From Pseudomonadota bacterium (GTDB taxonomy: Bacteria; Pseudomonadota; Alphaproteobacteria; Rickettsiales; Midichloriaceae), in the NCBI GenBank assembly GCA_018242185.1, contig JAFECK010000025.1, forward strand, positions 1 to 64,000: DNA of 64,000 bases, in the 5' to 3' direction. A program made the translations under genes and the position numbers. Shown here piece by piece: positions 39,656 to 48,680 of the stretch. The notes beneath the pieces were generated by a model, which searched no databases, had not been told where the DNA came from, and saw nothing but the letters and a program-made list of their open reading frames with translations. Numbering within the stretch: the stretch's first letter is position 1; each line of letters opens with the position of its first letter.

Positions 39656-41020
39656 ATGCAATTTACTGCGGTGCAGAATCAAACCATATATGCTCTTGCA
39701 ACTCCTTATGGAAAATCAGGAGTTGCGGTCCTAAGAATCAGCGGGCCGATGGCGGTTAAAATACTAGCCGACCTCGGCTATGAGCGTGTGCCCACACCTC
39801 GTAGTACAGTGTATTGTAAGTTCATAGACAGGGCGGCAAATGAGATCATAGACCACGGGCTCTTCATCTATTTCCAAGGACCGCATAGCTTTACTGGAGA
39901 AGACGTGGTGGAGCTGCATGTGCATGGTGGCATTGCCGTGATCAAGCACTTTATGAAAGTGCTTGGCAACCTACCTTATTTACGGCCTGCGGAAGCTGGG
40001 GAGTTTTCCAAGCGCGCTTTCTTAAATGACAAGTTTGATCTTACTATGGCTGAAGGATTGGTTGATTTGATCAACGCGGAAACCGAAGTACAGAAGAAGG
40101 TAGCATTACGTCAGTATGGCGGGGTACTGGAGCGCTTATATGATAGTTGGCGCAACCAGATATTGCAGGGGCTGGCACGGATTGAGGCATATATCGATTT
40201 TCCGGAAGAAGATATTCCGGAGGAAGAGGTGATAGCTGCAGTTAAAGCAGCGCATTCTATTGCAGAGGATGTGGCCAAACATTTGCATTCCAATCCAACT
40301 GCTGAGCTTATTGCTGAAGGTCTACATATAGCTATCTTTGGGCCACCTAATGCGGGTAAGTCCAGTCTGCTTAATTGGCTTGCGAGTAAAGAAGTGGCTA
40401 TAGTGTCGGATATTCCAGGCACAACTCGAGATGTGCTGCAAGTGCGATTAGAATTAAACGGCATGCTCGCTATATTTTATGATACAGCGGGGCTGCGAGA
40501 AAGCACTGAAGACAGCATAGAGCAAAAGGGTATTACCAAAGCTCTAGCAGTATTGGCGGGCGCTGATCTAAAGATTTTGGTTTTGGATAGCGCTAACCAA
40601 CAGCAGGCCCAGGAATTTTTGGTCACGCATCAAAGCATTATAGACGATAACACCATTTGTTTGCTCAATAAGTCTGATATTGTGCTAAGTAGCCAAAACC
40701 TACTAGCTGTGCCTAATGCGCGCAATGTGGTTGCAGCATCCCTCACAACAAACCAAGGATTAGAGCAATTCATGTCGCTTCTGCAAAGCGCAATAGGGGA
40801 TAATCACTACCAGGCAGATGTGCCGTTGATTACTAAAGCTCGTTATAGAAAGGCTTTGCAGGATTGCTATAGCGCTTTGCTTATCGATGCAACTCAGCCT
40901 CTGGATTTGATTGCAGAAGGAATGCGAGATGCTGCCTGGCATATAGGTAGCATAACCGGTAAGATTGGTGTAGAAGAAGTTTTAGATGTGGTTTTTAGCA
41001 CCTTCTGCATCGGCAAGTGA
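39656..41020 (+). CDS. mnmE: tRNA modification GTPase MnmE
   Basis: MnmE with MnmG adds the (carboxymethyl)aminomethyl group to U34 of certain tRNAs. The 454-residue protein has the tetrahydrofolate-binding N-terminal domain ('TIYALATPYGKSGVAVLRIS', 'FTGEDVVELHVHGG') and a helical domain. The inserted G domain has P-loop 'GPPNAGKSSLLN', switch 'DIPGTTRD', 'DTAGLR' and 'NKSD'. The terminal 'CIGK' carries the family's essential Cys. Complete. Its last 39 bases overlap convergent folA. Confidence 0.97.
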   Translation: MQFTAVQNQTIYALATPYGKSGVAVLRISGPMAVKILADLGYERVPTPRSTVYCKFIDRAANEIIDHGLFIYFQGPHSFTGEDVVELHVHGGIAVIKHFMKVLGNLPYLRPAEAGEFSKRAFLNDKFDLTMAEGLVDLINAETEVQKKVALRQYGGVLERLYDSWRNQILQGLARIEAYIDFPEEDIPEEEVIAAVKAAHSIAEDVAKHLHSNPTAELIAEGLHIAIFGPPNAGKSSLLNWLASKEVAIVSDIPGTTRDVLQVRLELNGMLAIFYDTAGLRESTEDSIEQKGITKALAVLAGADLKILVLDSANQQQAQEFLVTHQSIIDDNTICLLNKSDIVLSSQNLLAVPNARNVVAASLTTNQGLEQFMSLLQSAIGDNHYQADVPLITKARYRKALQDCYSALLIDATQPLDLIAEGMRDAAWHIGSITGKIGVEEVLDVVFSTFCIGK

Positions 41021-41602
41021 TGCCAAGTTGTAATATAGGATTACCTTGAATTCGGGATTATCCGCAATTTGCAGGATTTTCCAGCCGTGTAAGTAGCTTA
41101 AATCCAGCCAGACATCGCCTGTGTGTTGCTGTTTGATGTGAGTAAGGATGAATATATCCAGCCACCGGTTTCGTACAAAAAGCTCAAATATTTGCGCGCC
41201 GCCTATCATGTAGTGAGTAGTGTGCGCTTGGATACTAGATACCGCCTCTTTATTGCCGCTTTCCAGCAATTGTCTGATGCTACCGCCTTGTTGTTGATGT
41301 ATATCCAGTATACTGGTGGTCTTAAATGAGTTAGTAAATTCTTCAGCGGAAGAGATAAATCGCGCCCCTGACGCTACTTCAGAGGGAATGTGCAGATGAG
41401 AAAATACGATATTACCTGGACGAGTCCTTAAATGCTGGGGGGTGCTGATATATGTGTTATATCCCATAATTACCGACTTATCCTGGATAATATTATAAAA
41501 ATGCTGCGATTCCCTTGGGTAGTGCCACGGCATATGATCTTCAGCTCCTATAAGCCCGTTCGGGTCGCACGCCATGATTCCAGTAACACTAATCTTCTCC
41601 AA
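40982..41602 (-). CDS. folA: Dihydrofolate reductase, atypical
   Basis: DHFR regenerates tetrahydrofolate with NADPH. The 206-residue protein has 'GIMACDPNGLIGAEDHMPWH' (the Met20-loop equivalent), 'VIMGYNTYIS', 'MIGGAQIFELF' with the cofactor-binding Gly-Gly, and a C-terminal DHFR strand pattern. It is about 40 residues longer than typical bacterial DHFR, with an insertion near residues 90-125 rich in Gln and Ser. The residue aligning with the catalytic Asp27 of E. coli appears to be Glu, and the Arg/His that hold the NADPH phosphate (GRHTW in E. coli) appear as Tyr/Asn. It may therefore have changed cofactor preference or drug sensitivity. It follows hemB by two bases. Confidence 0.85.
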   Translation of the reverse strand: MEKISVTGIMACDPNGLIGAEDHMPWHYPRESQHFYNIIQDKSVIMGYNTYISTPQHLRTRPGNIVFSHLHIPSEVASGARFISSAEEFTNSFKTTSILDIHQQQGGSIRQLLESGNKEAVSSIQAHTTHYMIGGAQIFELFVRNRWLDIFILTHIKQQHTGDVWLDLSYLHGWKILQIADNPEFKVILYYNLASLADAEGAKNHI

Positions 41603-41604
41603 TA

Positions 41605-42609
41605 TTATACCTCTGCTAAATAGTGTGCCATCTCCAAGGCAGCATAAGTTAGGATCGCACTAGCGCCTGCGCGCTTCATCCCAAGCAGTAATTCAAACAT
41701 AACCGGCTCAAACGCAGCTAGTATACCATTTGCTGCGGCTAGCTTCATAACGGCATATTCCCCGCTCACTTGGTATGGGATAACCGGCAAAGGGCAGTGA
41801 TCGCTCACGGTTTTTATAATATCAAGATACGGCGTGCCAGGTTTTACTATTACCATATCGGCTCCCTCATTTACAGCTTGAGATACAGCCATCAGAGCCT
41901 CTTTGGAGTTAGCAAAGTTCATTTGGTAGGTCTTCTTATCCGCTTTTTTCAAATTATTTTTGGAACCCACGGCATCTCTAAAAGGTGCATAAAGGTTACT
42001 AACATACTTCGCGGCATAAGTCAGAATTTGCGTATTAACAAACCCTTCTGCTTCCAATGCTTTGCGTATTTGTCCAGTTCGGCCATCCATCATGTCAGAT
42101 GGCGCTACCACATCACAACCAGCTTTTGCAAGAGTTAGAGCCTGCTTAACCAAGACTTCTACCGTTGCATCATTGCTTACATAACCTTCATCATCTGTGA
42201 TGCCATCATGTCCGTGGGTAGTGTATGGATCCAGAGCAACATCAGCCATTACGCCAATTTCAGGGACTGCAGCTTTTACCATTTGTATTGCTTTGCAGAT
42301 GCAAGAATCTGGGTTATATGCTTCCTCAGCGCCTAAGCTTTTTAATGATGAGTCAACCGCTGGAAAAAGCATGATTGCAGGAATACCAGCATCTCGAGAT
42401 TGTTTAGCTACTTCGACCAGTGAGCGTAGGCTCAATCTTTTTACGCCGGGCATGGTAGAAATATCTAGATCTTCTTCTTTGTCATGAATAAATAATGGAT
42501 ATATAAAATCTTTTACTGACAAAGTGCTTTCTGCAGTAATATCTCTGCTCCACTGTGCCTTGCGGTTGCGACGCAACCTAGAATAGGGGTATTGGCTAGA
42601 CCACATCAT
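41605..42609 (-). CDS. hemB: Porphobilinogen synthase (delta-aminolevulinate dehydratase)
   Basis: HemB condenses two 5-aminolevulinates into porphobilinogen for haem synthesis. The 334-residue protein has 'TYAAKYVSNLYAPFRDAVGS' with the first Schiff-base Lys and 'MVIVKPGTPYLDI' with the second. The metal-site segment reads 'DVALDPYTTHGHDG', where the zinc cysteines of the E. coli or human type are replaced by Ala and Asp. This is the magnesium/potassium-type enzyme common in Alphaproteobacteria. The start overlaps the mutS stop by four bases. HemJ at 55932 adds a later step of the same pathway. Confidence 0.96.
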   Translation of the reverse strand: MMWSSQYPYSRLRRNRKAQWSRDITAESTLSVKDFIYPLFIHDKEEDLDISTMPGVKRLSLRSLVEVAKQSRDAGIPAIMLFPAVDSSLKSLGAEEAYNPDSCICKAIQMVKAAVPEIGVMADVALDPYTTHGHDGITDDEGYVSNDATVEVLVKQALTLAKAGCDVVAPSDMMDGRTGQIRKALEAEGFVNTQILTYAAKYVSNLYAPFRDAVGSKNNLKKADKKTYQMNFANSKEALMAVSQAVNEGADMVIVKPGTPYLDIIKTVSDHCPLPVIPYQVSGEYAVMKLAAANGILAAFEPVMFELLLGMKRAGASAILTYAALEMAHYLAEV

Positions 42610-45230
42610 TTCATCATCTCCTTAATTTTAAATATCAAATCCAGAGCCTGTTTGGGCGAAATCGCCTCAGGCTGCGTTTGCGATAAGATATTCAGCGCTT
42701 CGCGGTTATCATTGTGTGCGCCGCTCATGGGGCTGATTGCCGCTGCTGAACCCTTTACGCCAGAATGTGGCATACTAATTCCATTTTCAAGTCCTTGCAA
42801 TATATAAACGGCACGATCTATAAGAAGCTGAGGCATGCCTGCAAGTGAAGCCACATGAATGCCATAAGAGCGTTGGGCCTTACCCGGTATAACCTGATGG
42901 AGAAATGACACATTGCCGTCACTCTCATTAACCGCCAAAGTATAACATCCAAGCTCTTTCAAAGTGTTTTCGAGCGCAGTTAGCTCATGATAATGAGTAG
43001 CAAATAACGTACGGCAACCAATTTTTTGATGGATATGTTCGATAACCGCATTAGCTATCGCAAGTCCATCATAAGTAGCAGTGCCGCGACCTATTTCATC
43101 TAATATAACAAAGCTTCTCGGGGTGGCATTGTTCACAACACCGGCAGTTTCGACCATCTCTATCATAAAGGTCGATTGCCCACGAGATATATCGTCACCA
43201 GCGCCTACCCTACTAAAAAGCTTGTCAATCACGCCAATATGCGCTGCCGTTGCTGGTACAAAGCTTCCTATATGCGCCATAATGGCGATCAGAGCATTTT
43301 GCCGCAGGAACGTGCTTTTACCCGCCATGTTAGGGCCTGTCATTAACCATATTTTCTTATTATCGTCAAGTTGGCAGCTATTTGGGATAAAGTGCGCGGC
43401 TACGCTTCTTTCCACTATAGGGTGGCGCCCATCTTTTATGTTGAAGATGTGGGAGTCATCTATAAATGGCTTAACATAATCGTTCTCGCGAGCCAAGCGT
43501 GCTAGACTCGAGTAGACGTCAAACTGCGCAACAGTAGTGGCAAGCGCGTGCACAAACTCGGCCTCCTCAACCACCATGGCACAAAGTGAATTAAATATCT
43601 CGCGCTCTAGCTCAAAACTTTGAGCAGCGCTATATAGTAACTCTCGCTCCACCTCCAGTAGATCAGCAGTTATATAGCGCACAGAGCTCCCCAGAGTTTG
43701 CTTATGGGTAAAATATTCTGGCAGAGACTTCTTTGCTTGTGTTGGGGTGAGCTCTATATAATAGCCTATCACATTATTCCTACTGATTTTTAGGCTTGGT
43801 ATCTCAGTTTTTTGGCGATATTGAAGCTGTAGTTCCTCAATTTTGCGTTGCGAAAAGCCAGTGGCATTGCGTAATCTATCTAATTCGCTATTGTAACCAT
43901 CTTTAATGGAGTAGCTTTCTCGAACATTAGGTGTAACATCGGTCTTTAGTGCATCAGATAACACCTTAAATAGCTCTTTGCATTTTATTAGGCTAGGCAA
44001 TAATGCTTGTAGGAATGGCGTTAGGGAATTTTTATGTGGCTCTATAGCATCAAAAATATCATGGCAGGCTCTTATCCCTTCACGAATTAAAGCAAGCTCA
44101 ATCGGCGAGGCTGTTTTTGCAGCAATGCGCGACAAAGCGCGTTCTATGTCAGGAAAGGCGGCAAGACCTAATTGCAACGCGACAGTGCATTGCTCATTAA
44201 CGAAAAAGCATTCAACTTTCTCTAATCTTCGGTTAATTGCGTAAGAGCCAGTCAATGGGGATAAAAGGAAAGAGCTAAGCAGCCTGCTGCCACAAGCAGT
44301 AACAGTGCGGTCAATCACATTTCGTAGGCTATTATTGCGGTTTCCATGTACATCATGATCTAGTTCTAAGTTGCGCCTAGTTGATGAAGATATCTGCATA
44401 AAAGTGCTATGCGCTAGTCTCTTAGGTTTAGTGAGACGAGGCAATGCAGATTTTTGTGTATATTCCAAATACTCCAATAATGCGCCAGCTGCACTGATTT
44501 CAAGTTTAGTGAAATCGCCAAGCCCTGCTAAAGTACTGATTTTGAAAAAGTTGAGCAAGCGCTGTTCTGCTCTGTTTTTCTCAAATGCCAGATGAGACCG
44601 CACAGTACTAACCTTTATGTAATCGCCCAGAGCTGAGTATATAGATTGTGTACCTATTGCACGTTCGCTTATTATCAATTCCTTAGGCTCAATGCGGACC
44701 ATATCGCTATCTAAATCTTTTATAGACCCATGACACAAGCCAAAATATCCTGTCGAAATATCTACCCATGCAAAAGCCATTTCTTCTTTTTCTACTGCAA
44801 TAGCACATAAATTATTATGGCTGCGGGCATCCAGAAGATTTTGCTCCAGCAATGTACCTGGCGTTATTATACGTACCACATCACGCTGTACTACCGCTTG
44901 GCTACCACGTTTTCGCGCCTCTTCAGGTGTTTCCATTTGTTCGCAAATCGCAACCCTATGGCCAGCGTTGATTAGCCGTGCCAAATATGTCTCGCTAGAA
45001 TGTACAGGCACCCCGCACATAGGAATGTCTGCATCTCCATGTTTGCCTCGCTTAGTTAGAGTGATGTCTAACGCCTCAGCAGCGATCTTTGCATCATTGA
45101 AGAACAGCTCATAAAAATCACCCATTCTGTAAAACAATAAGAGCTCAGGATATGCCTCCTTAATACTAAGATATTGGCGCATCATCGGGGTGACCGCAGC
45201 GGTTTGTTGCGTTGATTCCAATAAATTCAT
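42606..45230 (-). CDS. mutS: DNA mismatch repair protein MutS
   Basis: MutS recognises mismatches and starts repair with MutL. The 874-residue protein has the mismatch-reading 'FYRMGDFYELF' (Phe-x-Glu style motif near residue 35), connector and lever domains. The ATPase has Walker A 'GPNMAGKSTFLRQ', 'SRVGAGDDISRGQSTFMIEM' and 'ILDEIGRGTATYDGLAI', then the helix-turn-helix end 'GIHVASLAGMP'. The ATG at 45230 gives the usual N-terminus. Further upstream only a TTG is available and adds nine residues. It heads the mutS-hemB-folA unit, with overlapping or nearly touching genes. Confidence 0.97.
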   Translation of the reverse strand: MNLLESTQQTAAVTPMMRQYLSIKEAYPELLLFYRMGDFYELFFNDAKIAAEALDITLTKRGKHGDADIPMCGVPVHSSETYLARLINAGHRVAICEQMETPEEARKRGSQAVVQRDVVRIITPGTLLEQNLLDARSHNNLCAIAVEKEEMAFAWVDISTGYFGLCHGSIKDLDSDMVRIEPKELIISERAIGTQSIYSALGDYIKVSTVRSHLAFEKNRAEQRLLNFFKISTLAGLGDFTKLEISAAGALLEYLEYTQKSALPRLTKPKRLAHSTFMQISSSTRRNLELDHDVHGNRNNSLRNVIDRTVTACGSRLLSSFLLSPLTGSYAINRRLEKVECFFVNEQCTVALQLGLAAFPDIERALSRIAAKTASPIELALIREGIRACHDIFDAIEPHKNSLTPFLQALLPSLIKCKELFKVLSDALKTDVTPNVRESYSIKDGYNSELDRLRNATGFSQRKIEELQLQYRQKTEIPSLKISRNNVIGYYIELTPTQAKKSLPEYFTHKQTLGSSVRYITADLLEVERELLYSAAQSFELEREIFNSLCAMVVEEAEFVHALATTVAQFDVYSSLARLARENDYVKPFIDDSHIFNIKDGRHPIVERSVAAHFIPNSCQLDDNKKIWLMTGPNMAGKSTFLRQNALIAIMAHIGSFVPATAAHIGVIDKLFSRVGAGDDISRGQSTFMIEMVETAGVVNNATPRSFVILDEIGRGTATYDGLAIANAVIEHIHQKIGCRTLFATHYHELTALENTLKELGCYTLAVNESDGNVSFLHQVIPGKAQRSYGIHVASLAGMPQLLIDRAVYILQGLENGISMPHSGVKGSAAAISPMSGAHNDNREALNILSQTQPEAISPKQALDLIFKIKEMMK

Positions 45231-45392
45231 CTGCTTGTTTTCCAAAACAAACCTCAATCAGCTTAGCTTTATATGAGTATCGCCTCAATATAGGTAGTGA
45301 AATAAATAGATAGCACCTCCAAGACCGAGGCTACGCCGGGCGGGAGGCCATAATCCAGCCTATATTCACCAATATCGCTGCTATCTGCTTCC

Positions 45393-45419
45393 TGGATTCC
45401 CACCTGCGCGGGAATGACA
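45393..45419. repeat. Rickettsiales-type GC-rich palindromic repeat
   Basis: The segment contains GGATTCCC, a short GC-rich loop and GGGAATGACA, a widespread interspersed palindrome seen in many copies in rickettsial and related genomes. It lies in the 250-base gap between mutS and rlpA together with another GC-rich stretch (45320-45350). Only one copy was noticed in the window. Confidence 0.6.
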
Positions 45420-45481
45420 AATAAGGCAACACACATATGCGGAGTATACCAAACTGTTACGACAAAGAAAGCATTTGAATT

Positions 45482-46090
45482 TTAATTTAATATTACATCT
45501 AGTTTCTTGTTTTGGCGTGTAGCGGCCAAGCGATATTCGCCAACAGCCTTTTCTCTATCGGTTTTAGGGTAGTGTGCTAGTAAGGCTACAGTTTGTGCAT
45601 GCGAATATTCCACGCGAACTTTTGCAATGCCATTTTCTAAAAAGCCCAAGTCTTGTGCAGCTTTCTTAGAAACATCAATTATTCGGCCTTTGCGGAAAGG
45701 GCCGCGGTCGTTTATGACTACGTGTAAGGATTTATTATTTTCTAGGTTGGTTACTTTGACCACACTTGGTAGTGGCAAAGTTTTATGTGCCGCGGTATAA
45801 CCGTTCATATCATACCGGGCTCCATTAGCGGTGCGTCCCCCATGGAAACCGTCTTTGCCGCCATACCAAGAAGCCATACCTTCAGCGCGGTAACGCAGAT
45901 CTACCCTTGGTTTGTATACTACTCCTTTTACCTTATACTGCTTGCCGACGACAAATTTTCCGCGAGCCTCTGGCTTCGGCACCACGACGTCTTCAGTCGG
46001 CGCTTGAGCTACTGGGTCTCCTGAAAAATTCGCCACATGATCGCAGCCGCAGACTGCCAGCGCGGCAGCAGCAAATAATATGTGTTTCAT
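45482..46090 (-). CDS. rlpA: RlpA-family septal lytic transglycosylase lipoprotein
   Basis: RlpA cuts glycan strands lacking stem peptides, usually at the division septum. The 202-residue precursor has a lipoprotein-type signal with the probable lipidated Cys at 16 ('ALAVCGC'). A double-psi beta-barrel follows, with 'GMASWYGGKDGFHGGRTANG' and 'AHKTLPLPSVVKVTNLENNK', then 'VVINDRGPF' and 'RIIDVSKKAAQDLGF'. The Asp in 'NDRGPF' is the proposed catalytic residue. No SPOR domain is attached, unlike E. coli RlpA. The 217-base gap upstream holds no gene and no clear promoter. Confidence 0.93.
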   Translation of the reverse strand: MKHILFAAAALAVCGCDHVANFSGDPVAQAPTEDVVVPKPEARGKFVVGKQYKVKGVVYKPRVDLRYRAEGMASWYGGKDGFHGGRTANGARYDMNGYTAAHKTLPLPSVVKVTNLENNKSLHVVINDRGPFRKGRIIDVSKKAAQDLGFLENGIAKVRVEYSHAQTVALLAHYPKTDREKAVGEYRLAATRQNKKLDVILN

Positions 46091-46307
46091 CCAATTCCTC
46101 CTAGTAAATAACGCCGCCTTTAATATATAGGGTGACTAATTTGCCGGTAACACTGGGTTGGCTATGCCGTAAGAATCTATAGCATATCTTGTGCCAAAAG
46201 TCAAGTTGAGGGCCTGCCCGAATTCTTCAGGGTCTCGCAAGGCTTCGCCGGCCAGGGCGCCAAAATGGCAAGTCTTTAACTGTATTATTTTCTAGACTTG
46301 GTATTGC

Positions 46308-47171
46308 TTACTTCGCTTCAGCAGTGGATTCAGGTGTGCGCTTTGGCACCACGTCTTCAAACGGCAGTATTGGATTACGGATCGAATCCGTCAAGCGACG
46401 TTGGCTTGCTAGTGCTACTGTTAAATCTTTGGCCTTTTCCGGCTCCATAGCCGCAAGGATAGGGCCAAGTTTAGCCTCTTTCATTTGTCTAGCTACTTCG
46501 ATGAGGACGCTCATTTGTAAGCTATCGAAGATTTTAGCTGCGTCTTTCGGCTTCATGTTTTCATATATCTTCACTAACCCGTTGATATTAGCATTCTGCT
46601 TGTCTTCGTAATTTTGCATGACTGATTTAAGCTCGTCTTGTAATTTCTGAAGATTCTGCAGCTTGCTCTCCACGCTCTGGTCTATGACCCGCATTATATT
46701 TAGGTCTACGCTCAGCGCTTTGTCCTTTTGTTCAATTTCTTCTCGACGCTTACGCAGGCTCATAAGCAGTTGCACCTCAGACTCGCTAAACACCGGTGCT
46801 TTATCCTTTTGAGCCTCGTCTTTTTGCGCCGCAGCATCGCTGGTCTCTACTTGCTTATCGTCGTCTGTTTTAGGCTCATTATGTGTTTCATCCCCCTTGG
46901 GCTTGAGTGGCTCTGCAGGTTTGCCAGCCTGATGTTCGGAATTAGCAGCCTCTTTATTTCCCTCGCTTTTTGCGTCAGTCTTTGTTTTTGCTTGCTCATG
47001 TGCTTCTGGTTGTGCTGGTTTCTCTTCAGGTTTTTTCACCTCTTCAGAAGCTTCAGCAGATGCAGCGCCAGATGCCGCACGCAGCAAGGTCATGCTGCCC
47101 TCCGCTGCATCAAACATCTTAGCCGCTATCATCATAATAAGAAAAACAATAACATATGGTAACAACCGCAT
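46308..47171 (-). CDS. motE: MotE-type flagellar motor chaperone
   Basis: MotE helps place the periplasmic motor protein MotC in alphaproteobacterial flagella, and its C-terminal domain is the MgtE-N-like fold. The 287-residue protein has an N-terminal span (about 4-20), a long Lys/Glu/Pro/Ala linker (about 35-125) and a coiled-coil (about 128-200). The MotE domain contains 'IYENMKPKDAAKIFDSL' and 'LAAMEPEKAKDLTVALA'. Position after fliL-fliM-DUF6468, with a three-base gap, matches the alphaproteobacterial order. The low-complexity linker is unusually long. Confidence 0.85.
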   Translation of the reverse strand: MRLLPYVIVFLIMMIAAKMFDAAEGSMTLLRAASGAASAEASEEVKKPEEKPAQPEAHEQAKTKTDAKSEGNKEAANSEHQAGKPAEPLKPKGDETHNEPKTDDDKQVETSDAAAQKDEAQKDKAPVFSESEVQLLMSLRKRREEIEQKDKALSVDLNIMRVIDQSVESKLQNLQKLQDELKSVMQNYEDKQNANINGLVKIYENMKPKDAAKIFDSLQMSVLIEVARQMKEAKLGPILAAMEPEKAKDLTVALASQRRLTDSIRNPILPFEDVVPKRTPESTAEAK

Positions 47172-47174
47172 GGT

Positions 47175-47717
47175 TTAACCCTCGCGATCTTCTAAGTCAC
47201 GAATCGCATTAAGCAACTCTTGGCTAGATTTAGTAAAAGGAGTATGGCTATTGCTAACGGCATCGTTTGCTGCTAGTGGCATAGTAGCGCGAGGGCTCAA
47301 TGGCTCAATTGTGGCTTCATTTCTCACGGGTTGCGGGGTTGGCCGTATATTTTCTACTGAACTACTGGCAACCCCAATTGATGGATTGTTACTATGACGC
47401 GCTTTAGATATGCCGCTTTCTAGGCGATCCGCAAGCTTACTGGCAGCTTCTGTCATATATGATAGGTCTCCGATGAGTTCGCCAGCCTTATTGATGTAGA
47501 GCTGCAGCTCCTGACTCGAACTGGTAGACATGGCCTTGAGTTCTGCAACGTTTTTATGGGTTTTAGCTATGGCTGAATCAAAAGTTTTCACCATTTCACT
47601 AAGATCGTGCTTACTTTCCCGCAGTGCAGCAATTTTACCATTTAGTCGCCAGCAAAACCATATAGTTAGGCCTAACAAACAGATCATTACTATGTCTAAA
47701 GACAACGCTAAGTTCAT
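47175..47717 (-). CDS. DUF6468 flagellar-locus membrane protein
   Basis: The 180-residue protein has one N-terminal span (about residues 5-24), then 'RLNGKIAALRESKHDLSEMV' and a long coiled coil (about 30-105). A Pro/Ser-rich tail follows. This layout and its place between fliM and motE match DUF6468, a conserved companion of flagellar genes in Alphaproteobacteria. Its biochemical role is not established; a structural or assembly role at the motor is an inference. It overlaps fliM by four bases. Confidence 0.8.
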   Translation of the reverse strand: MNLALSLDIVMICLLGLTIWFCWRLNGKIAALRESKHDLSEMVKTFDSAIAKTHKNVAELKAMSTSSSQELQLYINKAGELIGDLSYMTEAASKLADRLESGISKARHSNNPSIGVASSSVENIRPTPQPVRNEATIEPLSPRATMPLAANDAVSNSHTPFTKSSQELLNAIRDLEDREG

Positions 47718-48667
47718 TCTTGACCACCTTGTACCATTTTAATCCCGTCAGTTAGCATAGTCACCGCAACATTCTCCCCCACGCAGCCAAGGGCTACTGA
47801 GGCTATAGTATTGCCATTCAATATTAAGTTGCATGGGCAATCACTAGGTTTATCAAGCATAATAGTCTGACCAACTTTAAGCTCTGCAAGTTGTCCAAAT
47901 ATGATACCCTTACCATGTAGACTTACTTCCACCTTCACTTGACTGCGAGCTACTTCGGTTTCTAAGTGGCTGACCCAAGCGGGATCTTTATGACCAGAGG
48001 CAGCAGTGTAGGATTTTGCCAACAGCTTCTTGATTGGATCTAGGGTTATATAGGGTAATAAAACAGTGAGATGTCCAGAACGTTGATCTAAAATCACTTC
48101 TAGTTCTATAGCAACCACGTTATCTTCAGGGCGTAGTACCATGGCAAATTTCTGATTGGTCTCCAGTCTTTCTAGTTCAAAATTAACGTGCATCACTTGT
48201 TCAAAACTATTGCCCAACTCAGTTAATATTAATTCTGATATATTGCGAGCAATCCCAGTTTCAATAGAAGTAAATGGCCGGTCTTCTACTTTGAGCACAG
48301 GTGGAACCTTCCGTCCGCCAAACAGGATATCCACCATTGAATAAACTAACTTGCTTTCTATGGTCAATAGCCCGATGTTGTTCAAAGAACTGGCCTTGAA
48401 TAAACCAATTATCGAATTGCTACAATTAGCCATATAGTCGCCAAACCTAGTGCTTGTAATGCCCACCATTTTAATATCTACCATGTCTGCCATATAATTA
48501 CGCATGGAGCCAGAAGCGAGCCTGATGAACTTGTCGCAAATTACCTCAAGCATAGGTAACTTACTATAGGCGCTAGAGCTTTGATTTAAAAGTAATTGTA
48601 CGCCTTTGGCCTCCTCTGTGGGAGCGCCTTGCGCTACATCAGTTTTGTTTGCCGAATTTTTTGTCAT
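47714..48667 (-). CDS. fliM: Flagellar motor switch protein FliM
   Basis: FliM forms part of the C-ring and binds phosphorylated CheY to change rotation. The 317-residue protein has the middle CheC-like domain ('YMANCSNSIIGLFKASSL', 'YSMVDILFGGRK') and the C-terminal SpoA domain ('VEVSLHGKGIIFGQLAELKV', 'ILNGNTIASVALGCVGENV'). The N-terminal CheY-binding motif LSQxEIDALL is not visible. The first 30 residues are polar and unrelated, so CheY control may be absent. It follows fliL by 13 bases. Confidence 0.93.
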   Translation of the reverse strand: MTKNSANKTDVAQGAPTEEAKGVQLLLNQSSSAYSKLPMLEVICDKFIRLASGSMRNYMADMVDIKMVGITSTRFGDYMANCSNSIIGLFKASSLNNIGLLTIESKLVYSMVDILFGGRKVPPVLKVEDRPFTSIETGIARNISELILTELGNSFEQVMHVNFELERLETNQKFAMVLRPEDNVVAIELEVILDQRSGHLTVLLPYITLDPIKKLLAKSYTAASGHKDPAWVSHLETEVARSQVKVEVSLHGKGIIFGQLAELKVGQTIMLDKPSDCPCNLILNGNTIASVALGCVGENVAVTMLTDGIKMVQGGQE

Positions 48668-48680
48668 ATAACAAGCCTTA

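Noticed and set aside
45290..45480. Insertion sequence between mutS and rlpA
   Set aside because: Only a short palindrome and GC-rich sequence are present. There is no transposase frame and no terminal repeat pair.
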